A stretch of 64,000 nucleotides of DNA from an uncultured Rhodospirillales bacterium (GTDB lineage: Bacteria > Pseudomonadota > Alphaproteobacteria > CAAGCB01 > CAG-977): NCBI GenBank assembly GCA_902777205.1, contig CACYSU010000006.1:33599-97598 (forward strand), given 5' to 3'. Below, piece after piece: positions 9,175-18,508 of the stretch. The position numbers and the translations under genes are program-made. The notes under the pieces were generated by a model. The model did no database searches and had not been told where the DNA came from. It saw only the letters and a program-made list of their open reading frames with translations. Numbering within the stretch: position 1 is the stretch's first letter; each line of letters starts with the position of its first letter.

Positions 9175-11094
9175 TTAATCTTCAATATGCGGCCACGCCG
9201 CTTCGGCGGTCAGTTTAGCAACTACGTCGCCAAGTGCAAGCGTTTCTTGCTTTTCCTGTCCCAAACGTCTGATCGTGACGGTTCTGTCGGCGGCCTCTTT
9301 TTTGCCGATGACCAGCACGACGGGAACCTTTTTCATCGAATGTTCGCGGATCTTGTAGCTGATCTTTTCGTTGCGCAGGTCGATTTCGGCGCGGATGCCG
9401 GCCTTTTTCAACGCTTTGACCACTTCGGCCGCGTATTCGTCGCCGTCGTCGGTGATCGTCGCGACGACCGCCTGAACGGGCGCCAGCCAGAACGGGAATT
9501 TGCCCGCGTAATGTTCGATCATGATGCCCGTAAAGCGTTCCAGCGAACCGAACAAAGCGCGGTGCAGCATGATCGGACGGTGTTTTTCGCCGTCTTCGCC
9601 GATATAGGAAACGTCGAAACGTTCCGGCAGGTTCATGTCAACCTGCAGCGTGCCCAGCTGCCATTCGCGGCCGATCGCGTCTTTGACCTTGAAGTCCAGT
9701 TTCGGGCCGTAGAACGCGCCGTCGCCGGGGTTCAGCGTGTATTTATAGCCCATATCGGTCAACGCCTGCGCCAACGCGGTTTCCGTTTTATCCCACAATT
9801 CGTCGGCGCCGATGCGTTCGGCGGGGCGGGTGGACAGTTTGATGCTGACATCTTTCAATCCGAACGCGTCGTAGATGTCCAGCATCAGGCGGACAACCTT
9901 CTGACATTCGTCCTCCAGCTGTTCGGGCGTGCAGAAAATGTGCGCGTCGTCCTGCGTGAACGCGCGGACGCGGAACAATCCGTGCAGCGCGCCGGACGCT
10001 TCATAGCGGTGGACGCGGCCGAATTCGGCGATGTACTGCGGCAGGTCGCGGTAGGATTTGATGCCCTGTTTGAACACCAGAATACCGCCGGGGCAGTTCA
10101 TCGGCTTGACGCAGAAAACGCGGTCTTCGATCGTGGTCGTGAACATATTTTCGCGGTACCAGTCCCAATGCCCCGACGTTTCCCACAAAACGCGGTCCAT
10201 GATCTGCGGCGTGTTGATTTCGACATAGCCGACATCGTTTTGCCGTTTGCGCAGATAGTTGATCAGCGTCTGGAACAGCGTCCAGCCGTGCGGATGCCAG
10301 AAAATGTCGCCGGGGGCGACATCCTCGAAATGGAACAGATCCATTTCGCGTCCCAGCTTGCGGTGGTCGCGTTTTTCGGCCTCTTCCAGCTGAACCAGAT
10401 AGGCGTCCAGAGCTTTTTTGTCCGCCCACGCCGTGCCGTAAATGCGCTGCAGCTGTTCGCGCGAAGAATCGCCGCGCCAATACGCGCCCGCGACCTTCAT
10501 CAATTTGAACGCCTTGCCGACCTTTCCCGTGGACGGCAGATGCGGGCCGCGGCACAGGTCGATGAAGCCGCCCTGACGGTAAAAGCTGATTACCGCGTCG
10601 GCGGGCAGGTCTTCGATCAATTCGACCTTGTATTTTTCGCCTTTGTTTTTGAAAAAGGCGATGGCGTCTTCGCGGGATTTTTCCTCGCGCACAATGGGTT
10701 CGTCGCGATCGACGATTTCCGCCATGCGTTTTTCAATGGCTTCCAAATCGGCCAAAGTGAACGGTTTTTCCCGCGCGAAATCGTAATAGAAGCCGTTTTC
10801 GATCGCCGGTCCGATCGTCACCTGCGTTTCGGGGTACAGTTCCTGCACCGCCTGCGCCATGACGTGCGAACAGGTGTGGCGGATGATGTCCAGCCCTTCG
10901 GGCGATTTCGCGGTGATGATGTCGATGTCGGCGTCGGACGCGATCGGCGTCGCCAGATCCTGCAATTTGCCGTTGACTTTGATCGCCAAAGCCGCTTTGG
11001 CCAGTCCCGCGCCGATTTTTGCGGCGATTTGCGCCCCGTCGGTCGCCCCGTCGAATGACAGCACTGAGCTGTCGGGAAGTTTAATCGAAACCAT
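9175..11094 (-). CDS. thrS: Threonyl-tRNA synthetase
   Basis: Charges tRNA-Thr in the cytoplasm. The 639 residues match the class II bacterial enzyme. In order: TGS domain (1-60), the editing domain with HTCSHVMAQAVQ near 72 and the Cys/His pocket, catalytic core (about 240-535) with motif residues around MNCPGGILVF, GLFRVRAFTQDDAHIF and the class II motif 3 segment HRALFGSLERF, then the anticodon-binding domain (APVQAVVATITDDGDEYA onward). The start is ATG at 11094. It is the first gene of the thrS-infC pair; no leader operator was identified in the 72 bases before it. Confidence 0.98.
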   Translation of the reverse strand: MVSIKLPDSSVLSFDGATDGAQIAAKIGAGLAKAALAIKVNGKLQDLATPIASDADIDIITAKSPEGLDIIRHTCSHVMAQAVQELYPETQVTIGPAIENGFYYDFAREKPFTLADLEAIEKRMAEIVDRDEPIVREEKSREDAIAFFKNKGEKYKVELIEDLPADAVISFYRQGGFIDLCRGPHLPSTGKVGKAFKLMKVAGAYWRGDSSREQLQRIYGTAWADKKALDAYLVQLEEAEKRDHRKLGREMDLFHFEDVAPGDIFWHPHGWTLFQTLINYLRKRQNDVGYVEINTPQIMDRVLWETSGHWDWYRENMFTTTIEDRVFCVKPMNCPGGILVFKQGIKSYRDLPQYIAEFGRVHRYEASGALHGLFRVRAFTQDDAHIFCTPEQLEDECQKVVRLMLDIYDAFGLKDVSIKLSTRPAERIGADELWDKTETALAQALTDMGYKYTLNPGDGAFYGPKLDFKVKDAIGREWQLGTLQVDMNLPERFDVSYIGEDGEKHRPIMLHRALFGSLERFTGIMIEHYAGKFPFWLAPVQAVVATITDDGDEYAAEVVKALKKAGIRAEIDLRNEKISYKIREHSMKKVPVVLVIGKKEAADRTVTIRRLGQEKQETLALGDVVAKLTAEAAWPHIED

Positions 11095-11166
11095 GAAAAC
11101 AGTCTTCTTTCATATTAAAGTTTTAGATGCGCGCATTGTAATTCCGCTTTGTCCGGTATTCAAGAC

Positions 11167-12813
11167 CTAATCCGCTTTTTTTCCGTCGATAATGCCCATG
11201 TACAGGTTGGGAAACGTTTTCAGCAGACTTTGTTCGTCGCCGACGCAGGCGAAGTAAAACAGCGGCTTTTCCCCCGAAACGACGGAAAGCGCGTTCAGCG
11301 GCCGGCAAACGTCGTTCAAAAAAGGAAAGGCCGTGTGGCCGATCGCGACAAACGCGCCGTCGTGGCCGTTGATGACCGCCGCGGTTTTTTCCTTGAATTT
11401 GCCGTATCCCGTGATGCCGTGGGGGGCGATCGCCCAGGTCGAATCCATTTGCGTCGAAAAGCTCATCGCCCGCGATTGCGGATGCCGTTTCAGCCAATCG
11501 ACGACCAGATGCGTGGACGGTTCGTTTAAAATGAAAATCAGCGAATTGTCCGGAATGTCAAACCCGTTCGGCAACGCGATGACGCTTTTGCGGCCGCGCA
11601 GGTGGCTGGTTTCCGACGAAAACGGCGTGACCAGCATCGCGGCGCAGACGAAAACGCACAAGGGAACGTAGGCGCGGCGGAACAGTTTTTTCGATTTCGG
11701 CGCGACGGAAAGCAGGGCGGTTCCGAACAGCACCGGCAGCACGGTTTCAAACGGGATGACGTACCGGATGATGGAAAAGAAAAACAGCCAGACCAGAAAC
11801 GACACTCCCGCGAACGTCATCAAAAACAACGTTTGCGGCCGCGGCTTCGGCGCGTTTTGAAACGTGCGCGAACACAGGAAAACCGCGCCGAACAGGTACA
11901 TGAAGTAAAACCGGACATCCGTGAACCGGTAAAACCCGACCAGCTCTTTTTTCTTTGTGTGGTTGATCAGTTCCAGCGGGACGGACAGGGCGCGTCCGAC
12001 GGAACGGGCGGCGACGTGGATTTGGTCGCGCGTGTTGATTTCCGGAAACCACGGGGATTTGAAAACCGTGTTGAACAGCGGGAAAAACGGGCTGTTGTAG
12101 TTTTGCCACATCAGATACATCCAGTATCCGTTGAACGCCAGAAATCCGGCCAGTCCGCCCGCGATGAACAAAAGCAGCGTCTTGACGGGGGCGGACGAAA
12201 TCCTTTTGCAAAACAGGATGAAAGCGATCCCCGATGTCAGGCAGTAAATCGCCGACGTGTATTTCAGCCCCGCGGCCGATCCCAGCAGAACGCCCGCGAT
12301 GAAAACGGTTTTCAGGTTCGCCGCCGCCGGACGGGCGATCAGCTTCAACAGCAGGTAAACGCCGGTCAGGACAAGGATCGAAACGGGGATTTCATTGGTC
12401 GAACTGCCGATTTGAAACCATGTCGCGAACCCCGTCGCACCGGCGCACAGCGATAACGCCGCCGCGATCCGCCCCCGACGCGTCGATGTGTCGAAAAACA
12501 GGCGGTTGATCAGGAACAGAACGTACATCAGTCCGCCGAAAAACAGCCCCGTAAAGAAACTGTACAGCGGGACGCAGTTGTTGAACGCGCGGATCAGCAG
12601 ATAGACGACACCGTCCGCCAGCGGGTTGAAAAACGACATGATGAACGCCGGCGCCAGATCGAACCCGACGCGGCCGTTCAGCAGGGCGAACCCGTTGTAA
12701 TAGTGGTAATTGTACAAATCCCACGTGTTTTCATGGCGCAGGACGGCGGAAACCAGCCCGCCCGCGATCAAAAACAGGAAAAAAACGAAAATCCCCTTCC
12801 GCTTCGCCGTCAT
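11167..12813 (-). CDS. Multi-spanning membrane protein, GT-C/GT87-like glycosyltransferase candidate
   Basis: A 548-residue integral membrane protein with about ten to twelve hydrophobic spans. After the first span comes RHENTWDLYNYHYYNGFALL, a loop with acidic/aromatic residues like the first periplasmic loop of GT-C glycosyltransferases, which use polyprenyl-phosphate sugars. A soluble segment of about 110 residues follows the last span (from FSSETSHLRGRK), fitting a periplasmic C-terminal domain. Its ATG overlaps the stop of the upstream GT4 gene by 4 bases, so the two are translationally coupled and likely build the same envelope glycan. The donor and acceptor cannot be told, and an O-antigen-ligase-like role is also possible. 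Confidence 0.65.
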   Translation of the reverse strand: MTAKRKGIFVFFLFLIAGGLVSAVLRHENTWDLYNYHYYNGFALLNGRVGFDLAPAFIMSFFNPLADGVVYLLIRAFNNCVPLYSFFTGLFFGGLMYVLFLINRLFFDTSTRRGRIAAALSLCAGATGFATWFQIGSSTNEIPVSILVLTGVYLLLKLIARPAAANLKTVFIAGVLLGSAAGLKYTSAIYCLTSGIAFILFCKRISSAPVKTLLLFIAGGLAGFLAFNGYWMYLMWQNYNSPFFPLFNTVFKSPWFPEINTRDQIHVAARSVGRALSVPLELINHTKKKELVGFYRFTDVRFYFMYLFGAVFLCSRTFQNAPKPRPQTLFLMTFAGVSFLVWLFFFSIIRYVIPFETVLPVLFGTALLSVAPKSKKLFRRAYVPLCVFVCAAMLVTPFSSETSHLRGRKSVIALPNGFDIPDNSLIFILNEPSTHLVVDWLKRHPQSRAMSFSTQMDSTWAIAPHGITGYGKFKEKTAAVINGHDGAFVAIGHTAFPFLNDVCRPLNALSVVSGEKPLFYFACVGDEQSLLKTFPNLYMGIIDGKKAD

Positions 12814-13976
12814 TTGTCCGCGTTTGCCTTTTCGATGATTTCACGGTAAAGGGCGATCGTTTTTTCGCACATTTTCGTTTTGGAAAAATCGTCGCGCACG
12901 CTTTTGACGGCGGCTTCGGTCATTTTCTTTTTCTGCTCCGCGGTCATGTCCAGAACGGCGTCCAGCTTTTGCGCCAAATCGGCGGCGTCGCCGTGTTTGA
13001 ACAAAAATCCCGTTTCGCCGTCGCGGATCGTTTCCGTCGCGCCGCCGTGGTCGGGGCCGACGACCAGCCGCCCCATGGCCTGCGCTTCGGGGACGACGCG
13101 GCCGAACGCCTCGGGATCGGTGGAGGCGGACACGACGATGTCGGACAGCATATAGGCCACGTCCATTTCGCTGCAATGGTCAACCATTTGCACAACGCCC
13201 GTCAGCCCCAGCTTTTTAATCTTCCGTTCCAGTTCGCGGCGGTATCCCGTCCGCCCCTGATCCGAACCGACGAACAGGCAGCGCACGTTTTTGTGTTTCA
13301 TTTGCGCCAAAGCGTCCAGCATGACGATCTGGCCTTTCCAGCGGGTCAGACGGCCGGGCAGCATGATGACGGGCAAATCTTCGGGCAGACGCCATTTCTG
13401 CGACAGGGCGATCATGCGTTCCTGCGACACCTGCGCCGTGTTGAACCGGTCGATGTCGGCGCCGCGGTGGATGACGCGGATCGTTTCAGGATCCTTTTCG
13501 GGATAGTGTTCCAGAATGTAGTTTTTGATAAAGTTCGACACGGCGATCGTCATCACGCCGTCGATCATAACCTTGTTGTATCCCCTTTTAATATTGAACG
13601 GTCCCATGTTGTACGCGCCGTGGAACGTCGTCAAGAAAGGGACGCCCGTCATTTCGCACGCCCATTTGGCGCACCACGCCGGCGCGCGGGATCGGGCGTG
13701 AACGATGTCAACGTTCTTTTCCTTGATGATTTTCGCCAGTTTCGCGGCGTTGCGGCGCATGGTGAACCAGTTTTTGGAATAAACGGGCAAAGCGATGTGT
13801 TCCGTTCCCCCGCGTTCCAGATCGTGCACCAACCGCCCGCCGCCGGAAACGACAACGGATGTCCAGCCGGCGTCTTTGATCGCGGCGGCGATTTCGGTCG
13901 TGCCGCGTTCGACGCCGCCGGTTTCCAATCGCGGCAAAATTTGCAGGATGACGGGATTCTTTTTCTGATCAGTCAT
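12810..13976 (-). CDS. GT4-family glycosyltransferase
   Basis: A 388-residue GT-B fold enzyme. The N-terminal half has the GGVERGTTEIA motif (the acceptor-side glycine loop), and the C-terminal half has PGRLTRWKGQ and the E-x7-E donor motif in STDPEAFGRVVPEAQAMG, then GGATETIRDGETGFLF. These define a retaining, nucleotide-sugar-dependent GT4. Alphaproteobacterial homologues act on lipopolysaccharide core or other envelope glycans in the cytoplasm. The gene lies between a small lipoprotein gene and the GT-C-like membrane protein, all on the minus strand. Confidence 0.9.
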   Translation of the reverse strand: MTDQKKNPVILQILPRLETGGVERGTTEIAAAIKDAGWTSVVVSGGGRLVHDLERGGTEHIALPVYSKNWFTMRRNAAKLAKIIKEKNVDIVHARSRAPAWCAKWACEMTGVPFLTTFHGAYNMGPFNIKRGYNKVMIDGVMTIAVSNFIKNYILEHYPEKDPETIRVIHRGADIDRFNTAQVSQERMIALSQKWRLPEDLPVIMLPGRLTRWKGQIVMLDALAQMKHKNVRCLFVGSDQGRTGYRRELERKIKKLGLTGVVQMVDHCSEMDVAYMLSDIVVSASTDPEAFGRVVPEAQAMGRLVVGPDHGGATETIRDGETGFLFKHGDAADLAQKLDAVLDMTAEQKKKMTEAAVKSVRDDFSKTKMCEKTIALYREIIEKANADK

Positions 13977-14000
13977 GATTTTTTCCGATTCGTTTCAAAG

Positions 14001-14375
14001 TTAAAGCGGGCCGCCGTAGGGACGGCGTTCACGGTATCCGGCTTTGCGCATACAGCGCGCGTAACGCCAGTAAATGACGGTTTTCGACGGGGTGGCCGTG
14101 TTGACGAAAACGGGCATCGCGCCGGGGTAGGGGGAATAGTTCGCCCAGATGCCGCCGTCTTTCAAATTCAGCCGCAGATCCAGCGTTTCGGGACCCATCG
14201 GGTCGAACCCGATGCGACGCCACGGCCAGAAATCGGCTTGGCGCAGGCATTTGTTGTGATCGCTGACGAACCTGTCCGCGCCGGTGTTGTCTTTCGCCCA
14301 ATAATAAACGCGCGTCGGCGAAGAGCAGGCGGTCAGCAGCAGGATAAGGGCGAACAGTCGGCAAATGCGTTTCAT
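14001..14375 (-). CDS. Small lipoprotein of unknown function
   Basis: 124 residues with a lipoprotein signal peptide and lipobox LTAC (lipidated Cys at residue 17). The mature part is rich in Trp/Tyr and has two well-separated Cys residues (HNKCLRQAD and RYARCMRKAGYRE) that could form a disulfide in the periplasm. The CMxxxGY pattern near the C-terminus is common in small Gram-negative lipoproteins. It lies 10 bases after the GST gene and 24 bases before the glycosyltransferase, likely co-transcribed. No function can be assigned. Confidence 0.8.
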   Translation of the reverse strand: MKRICRLFALILLLTACSSPTRVYYWAKDNTGADRFVSDHNKCLRQADFWPWRRIGFDPMGPETLDLRLNLKDGGIWANYSPYPGAMPVFVNTATPSKTVIYWRYARCMRKAGYRERRPYGGPL

Positions 14376-14385
14376 GGCGGTATCC

Positions 14386-15069
14386 TTAAAAATCCAAATC
14401 CCCGTAATGCGGCGCGGCGATGACCCCCGTGATCCGGTCGGCCAGAACGGGACGGAACGACGGTCGGGATTTGACGCGCGCGTACCAGTTTTTCGTTTCC
14501 TCGAACGCGGGCAGCCCGTTTTCCGTTTTGTCCCAAGGCACTTCGCCGAGGTAGTCCAGCACGGAAAACTGCGCCGCCGCCGCGAAATCGGCCATGGAAA
14601 ACGCTTCGCCGGCCAGCCAGTTGCGCTGTTTCAACAGCCATTCCATATAATTCATATGTCCGGCCAGATTCGTTTTCCCCGCGCGGATCGCGTCGGAATC
14701 CGGCACGCCGCCCGTCAGGCGTTTCATAATCTTTTCGCCGGCCAGATAATAGGTGACTTCGTGGAAAAACTTGTCGTCGAACCAATCGCACAGGCGGCGG
14801 ACTTCGGCTTTGTCGCGGGCGTACGCGCCGAACAGGGGGCGCGACGTGATTTCGTCGATGTATTCGCAAATCGGGTGGTGGCCGCACAGGATGTGGCCGT
14901 CGGGTTCCTCCAGCACGGGGACTTCGCCCGCCGGATTCATGGCCAGAAACTCCGGCCGGTATTTCCACGGTTCTTCGGTTTTTGTCGTGAATTCCAGCCC
15001 CTTTTCCGCCAGCACAAGACGCACCTTGCGGGAAAAGGGGTCGGCCGGATGATGGTAAAGCGTGTACAT
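14386..15069 (-). CDS. Glutathione S-transferase family protein
   Basis: 227 residues with a thioredoxin-like N-terminal domain (LYHHPADPFSRKVRLVLAEKG, then NPAGEVPVLEEPDG and the ICEYIDE glutathione-site segment) and an alpha-helical C-terminal domain (LAGEAFSMADFAAAAQFSVLDYLG). The FSRKVR active-site Ser is typical of bacterial GSTs related to FtsZ-localised FzlA of Caulobacter, but equating the two would be guesswork. It starts the minus-strand cluster that continues to the glycosyltransferases. Confidence 0.88.
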   Translation of the reverse strand: MYTLYHHPADPFSRKVRLVLAEKGLEFTTKTEEPWKYRPEFLAMNPAGEVPVLEEPDGHILCGHHPICEYIDEITSRPLFGAYARDKAEVRRLCDWFDDKFFHEVTYYLAGEKIMKRLTGGVPDSDAIRAGKTNLAGHMNYMEWLLKQRNWLAGEAFSMADFAAAAQFSVLDYLGEVPWDKTENGLPAFEETKNWYARVKSRPSFRPVLADRITGVIAAPHYGDLDF

Positions 15070-15197
15070 GGCGGATTTCCTGAAAATAACGACAGTCCTT
15101 TTTATTTTTTATCGAAAAATGGTTTATAGCTTGTAAATTTTGAAAAAAAACTTCACAGTGTCCGCGTCATTATTCAACGTGATGAAAGGATACGCCC

Positions 15198-15992
15198 ATG
15201 CTGCAAACGGTTGTTCTGGCTTTGGTGCAAAGCGTCACCGAATTTCTGCCGGTCAGTTCGTCGGCGCACCTGATTTTGGCGCCGCGGCTGTTCGGGTGGC
15301 CGGATCAGGGGATGGCCGCGGATATCGCGCTGCACGTCGGAACGCTGTTTTCCGTCGCGCTTTATTTCCGGCGGGATGTCGCCGCCGCGGTCGCGGGCGG
15401 ATTCGATTTGCTGAAAAGGGCGTTTTCGACGCCGCGGGCGCGCTTGGCGTTGAATTTGGGCGCCGCGTGCGTTCCCGTGTTTCTGATCGGATTCTTTTGC
15501 AACGATTATATCGAGGAAAACTTCCGCAGCCCGCGGGTGATCGCCGTCACCGCGATCGTTTTCGGCGTTTTGCTGTATCTGGCGGACAGAACCGGAAAAA
15601 CGGACGGCGCCGTCGCGGATATGACGGTCAAGCAGGCGCTGCTGATCGGCGCGGCGCAGGTGCTGGCGCTGATTCCGGGGGTCAGCCGGTCGGGCGTGAC
15701 GATGACGGCGGCGCGGGCGTTGGGAATCGGCCGCGCGGAATCGGCGCGTTTTTCGATGCTGCTGTCCGTTCCGACGATCGGCGCGGCGGGCGCGCTGGGC
15801 GTTTTGAAGATTTTGACGGCCGCCGAATCGCAAACGCTGTCCGTTCCGGAGATCGGAACGGGCGTTCTGCTGTCGTTCGCGGGCGGCGTTCTGGCAATCG
15901 GATTTTTGATGAAATGGCTGAAAAACTCTTCGTTTGCGGTGTTCGCGGCGTACCGGATCGCATTGGGAATTTATCTTTTTTGCATTTTTTGA
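15198..15992 (+). CDS. uppP: Undecaprenyl-diphosphatase UppP (BacA)
   Basis: Dephosphorylates undecaprenyl diphosphate at the membrane to recycle the lipid carrier for peptidoglycan and LPS/O-antigen synthesis. The 264-residue protein is hydrophobic throughout and keeps both family signatures: VQSVTEFLPVSSSAHLIL near the N-terminus (catalytic Glu) and the PGVSRSGVTMTAA motif near residue 157. The ATG at 15198 has GAAAGGA 7 bases upstream. It lies upstream of tRNA-Leu and the LPS-export block, and a T-rich stretch after the stop may end its transcript. Confidence 0.97.
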   Translation: MLQTVVLALVQSVTEFLPVSSSAHLILAPRLFGWPDQGMAADIALHVGTLFSVALYFRRDVAAAVAGGFDLLKRAFSTPRARLALNLGAACVPVFLIGFFCNDYIEENFRSPRVIAVTAIVFGVLLYLADRTGKTDGAVADMTVKQALLIGAAQVLALIPGVSRSGVTMTAARALGIGRAESARFSMLLSVPTIGAAGALGVLKILTAAESQTLSVPEIGTGVLLSFAGGVLAIGFLMKWLKNSSFAVFAAYRIALGIYLFCIF

Positions 15993-16001
15993 TTTTTTTT
16001 G

Positions 16002-16030
16002 TTGACGAACGGTTCGCTTCGTAATAAAAG
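16002..16030 (+). promoter_or_regulatory. Promoter of tRNA-Leu
   Basis: TTGACG (16002-16007), a 17-base spacer and TAAAAG (16025-16030), 20 bases before the mature tRNA 5' end. The -35 matches five of six consensus bases and the -10 four. Confidence 0.6.
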
Positions 16031-16049
16031 AACGGCTGTAGCTTGTTTT

Positions 16050-16136
16050 GCCCAAATGGCGGAATTGGTAGACGCGCTAGCTTCAGGTGCTAGTACTCGC
16101 AAGGGTGTGTAGGTTCGAGTCCTATTTTGGGCACCA
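16050..16136 (+). tRNA. tRNA-Leu (anticodon CAG)
   Basis: The acceptor stem GCCCAAA pairs with TTTGGGC, followed by encoded ACCA. The anticodon arm is CTAGC-TTCAGGT-GCTAG, giving CAG. The long variable arm (tactcgcaagggtgt region) is the class II shape expected for leucine, and the T-loop GGTTCGAGTCC is present. 87 nt including CCA. Confidence 0.97.
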
Positions 16137-16154
16137 AGACAAGCTTCTAAAGGC

Positions 16155-16184
16155 AAGGGGCGGTTTTTCAGCCCCTTTCTTTTT
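16155..16184 (+). terminator. Terminator after tRNA-Leu
   Basis: aaggggc (16155-16161) pairs with gcccctt (16171-16177), followed by a T-run. It separates the tRNA from the RNase D-like gene. Confidence 0.8.
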
Positions 16185-16207
16185 TGGACGAAAGGGGAAT
16201 GGAGTCA

Positions 16208-16822
16208 ATGACGCAAATTTACTTTCACGAAGGGGATTTGCCCGCGTCTGTTCATTTTTCGGGCGCCGTGGCCGTCGATACCGAAACGATGGGGTTGGAA
16301 TTGCACCGCGACCGGCTGTGTCTGGTTCAGCTGGGGGACGGCAAGGGAAACGCCCATATCGCCCGTTTCAAAAAAGGATGCTATGACGCGCCGAATCTGA
16401 AAGCGCTGTTGCAGGACGCGTCCGTTTTAAAGATTTTCCAATACGCCCGATTCGATGTCGCGGCGCTGTATTTGTATCTGGGGGTCGTGTGCGCGCCGGT
16501 CTATTGCACCAAGGTCGCGTCCAAAATCGCCCGCACGAACGCCCCGTCGCACAGCCTGAAATCGCTGTGTTCGTCCCTGCTGGGCGTCGAACTGGAAAAG
16601 GAACAGCAGTGTTCCGACTGGGGGGCGGACGAATTGAGCGAAGAACAGCTGAAATACGCCGCGAACGACGTTTTGTACCTGCACGCTTTAAAGGAAAAGT
16701 TGGACGCTTTGCTGGAACGCGAAGGACGCGCGGCCTATGCGCGGGCGTGTTTCGATTTTCTGCCGCACGTCGGCATGATGGACATCGCGGGGTTTGATTG
16801 CTGCGATGTTTTGGTTCACTGA
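16208..16822 (+). CDS. RNase D-like 3'-5' exonuclease (exonuclease domain only)
   Basis: A 204-residue DEDD-family exonuclease. Motif I is AVDTETMGL, motif II lies around YARFDVAAL, and motif III is YAANDVLYL, whose Tyr/Asp pair marks the DEDDy type. The HRDC domains of E. coli RNase D are missing; short exo-only versions are common in alphaproteobacteria. A TTG at 16184 is in frame, but the ATG at 16208 is preferred: AAAGGGG lies about 11 bases upstream and homologous proteins typically start MTxxFHEGDLP. Likely role is tRNA or other structured-RNA 3' trimming. It is the first gene of the kdsD-lpt block. Confidence 0.9.
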   Translation: MTQIYFHEGDLPASVHFSGAVAVDTETMGLELHRDRLCLVQLGDGKGNAHIARFKKGCYDAPNLKALLQDASVLKIFQYARFDVAALYLYLGVVCAPVYCTKVASKIARTNAPSHSLKSLCSSLLGVELEKEQQCSDWGADELSEEQLKYAANDVLYLHALKEKLDALLEREGRAAYARACFDFLPHVGMMDIAGFDCCDVLVH

Positions 16823-16843
16823 TTTTTCAACGGGGATTTTTCG

Positions 16844-17815
16844 ATGCTGACACCCGCCGATCTTTTGCAAACCGCCCATTATGTTCTGGATTTGGAAAGC
16901 GAATCCCTGAAACTGCTGTCCGACAGTCTGGATGATTCATTCGTTCAGGCGGTTAATACGATCAACGCGGCCAAAGGACGCGTCGTCATCACCGGCATGG
17001 GCAAAAGCGGGCACGTCGGCCGCAAAATCGCCGCGTCGCTGTCGTCGTTGGGAACAACGGCGTACTTCGTCCACCCCGGCGAAGCCAGTCACGGTGATTT
17101 GGGCATGATCGAACCCGATGACATCGTGATCGCGCTGTCCAATTCCGGCGAAGCCCCCGAATTGGGCGACATCATCGCGTTCTGCCGCCGTTTCGGCATC
17201 AAGATCATCGGCATGACCGGCAAACGCGACAGCACGCTGGGGCGTCAGTCCGACGTTGTGCTGTGCCTGCCCCCGATCAAGGAAGCCTGCCCGTTCGGCA
17301 TGGCGCCGACGACTTCGACGACGCTGATGATGGCGTTGGGCGACGCTTTGGCGATCGCTTTGCTGAAAATGCACAATTTTTCCAAGGACGAATACAAACT
17401 GCGCCACCCCGGCGGAAAGCTGGGCAAAATGATGCTGACGGTCGCCGATTTGATGCATACGGGCGACGAAATGCCGCTGGTCAAACCGGATCTGAACATG
17501 GCGGATGCTTTGGTCGAAATGAGCGACAAGGGATTCGGATGCTTGGGCGTGGTTGACGGCGACGGCAAATTCTGCGGCGTGTTCACCGACGGCGATTTGC
17601 GCCGCGCCATGGCGCCCGACCTGCTGACGAAAACGGTCGGCGACGTGATGACGCGCACGCCGAAAACGACGACGACGCAGACGCTGGCGATCGACGCGCT
17701 GCGCATCATGAACACGACGGGCAAGGGGATCACCAGCCTGTTCGTCATCGGCGCGGACAACCGTCCGGTCGGATTGCTGCATATGCACGACTGCCTGCGC
17801 GCCGGAGTCGCCTGA
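16844..17815 (+). CDS. kdsD: D-arabinose 5-phosphate isomerase (KpsF/GutQ family)
   Basis: Converts ribulose 5-phosphate to arabinose 5-phosphate, the first step to the LPS sugar Kdo, in the cytoplasm. The 323 residues comprise a sugar-isomerase (SIS) domain (about 35-185, with ITGMGKSGHVGRKIAASLSS and TTSTTLMMALGDALA) and two C-terminal CBS motifs (about 205-323). Its stop overlaps the lptC start by one base (TGATG), so Kdo supply and LPS export are coupled. The position before lptC is a conserved arrangement in Gram-negative bacteria. Confidence 0.96.
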   Translation: MLTPADLLQTAHYVLDLESESLKLLSDSLDDSFVQAVNTINAAKGRVVITGMGKSGHVGRKIAASLSSLGTTAYFVHPGEASHGDLGMIEPDDIVIALSNSGEAPELGDIIAFCRRFGIKIIGMTGKRDSTLGRQSDVVLCLPPIKEACPFGMAPTTSTTLMMALGDALAIALLKMHNFSKDEYKLRHPGGKLGKMMLTVADLMHTGDEMPLVKPDLNMADALVEMSDKGFGCLGVVDGDGKFCGVFTDGDLRRAMAPDLLTKTVGDVMTRTPKTTTTQTLAIDALRIMNTTGKGITSLFVIGADNRPVGLLHMHDCLRAGVA

Positions 17816-18507
17816 TGGCCGGAAAGGTGGTCGATATCAGCGATGTCAAGTGGGGCAAAACCCGCACGGCGGGCGCGGCCGATTGGCAGCGCCGTCAGAC
17901 AAAGCGGATGAACCGCCACAGCCGTTTGGTCGTTTCCCTGAAAGTCCTGTTCCCCAGTTTGGCGGCCGTTTTGGTCGGGCTGGTGATTTTGTGGCCGCAA
18001 ATGATGGCGCAGCAGGAGGAAAACATTTCCCTGATCGCCGAAGAGGTGGACAAGCTGAAACTGCCCGACGATCAGGCGATGGTCAATCCGCGCTTTTTCG
18101 TCGTGGACGCAGCCGGCGAACCGTTCAACCTGACGGCGCAGACCGCTTACGAGCTGGAGGGCGACACCCGCCGCGTCCAGCTGGACGGGATCAAGGCCGA
18201 TTTATTGCGCAAGGACGACCGCTGGTACGCTTTGGACGCCGAAACGGGCATCTATTCGCAGGCGGACGACACGATGGAATTGCTGAAACAGGTCAGCCTT
18301 TATACCGAAACCGGCGATGAAATCGAAACGACGCAGGCGTTGGTCGATATGAAAAACCGCAGCGTTCGGGGCGACAGGGACGTGTTCGTCCGCACGCCGT
18401 CCGGATTCGCCCGCGCCGAAGGATTCTCAATCACGCAGAACGGAACGGTCGTCCGCCTGACGGGCAGGACGAAAGCCGTTTTTTATCCCGATAACGAGGA
18501 AGAATGA
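17815..18507 (+). CDS. lptC: LPS export component LptC
   Basis: LptC is the bitopic inner-membrane partner of LptB2FG that passes LPS to LptA. The 230-residue protein has a cytoplasmic basic N-terminus, one transmembrane span (about 42-62, SLKVLFPSLAAVLVGLVIL) and a periplasmic beta-jellyroll domain with MVNPRFFVVDAAGEPFNLTA and repeated short strands. The N-terminal extension is longer than in E. coli (191 residues), which is usual for alphaproteobacteria. It follows kdsD without a gap and precedes lptA by one base. Confidence 0.93.
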   Translation: MAGKVVDISDVKWGKTRTAGAADWQRRQTKRMNRHSRLVVSLKVLFPSLAAVLVGLVILWPQMMAQQEENISLIAEEVDKLKLPDDQAMVNPRFFVVDAAGEPFNLTAQTAYELEGDTRRVQLDGIKADLLRKDDRWYALDAETGIYSQADDTMELLKQVSLYTETGDEIETTQALVDMKNRSVRGDRDVFVRTPSGFARAEGFSITQNGTVVRLTGRTKAVFYPDNEEE

Positions 18508-18508
18508 A

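Noticed and set aside
11602..12456. Long open frames opposite several genes (for example over the membrane glycosyltransferase, secA, thrS and the transporter-HEAT gene)
   Set aside because: They are Arg/Gln/Phe/Asp-rich shadows typical of the antisense of GC-rich genes, and lack ribosome-binding sites and family features.
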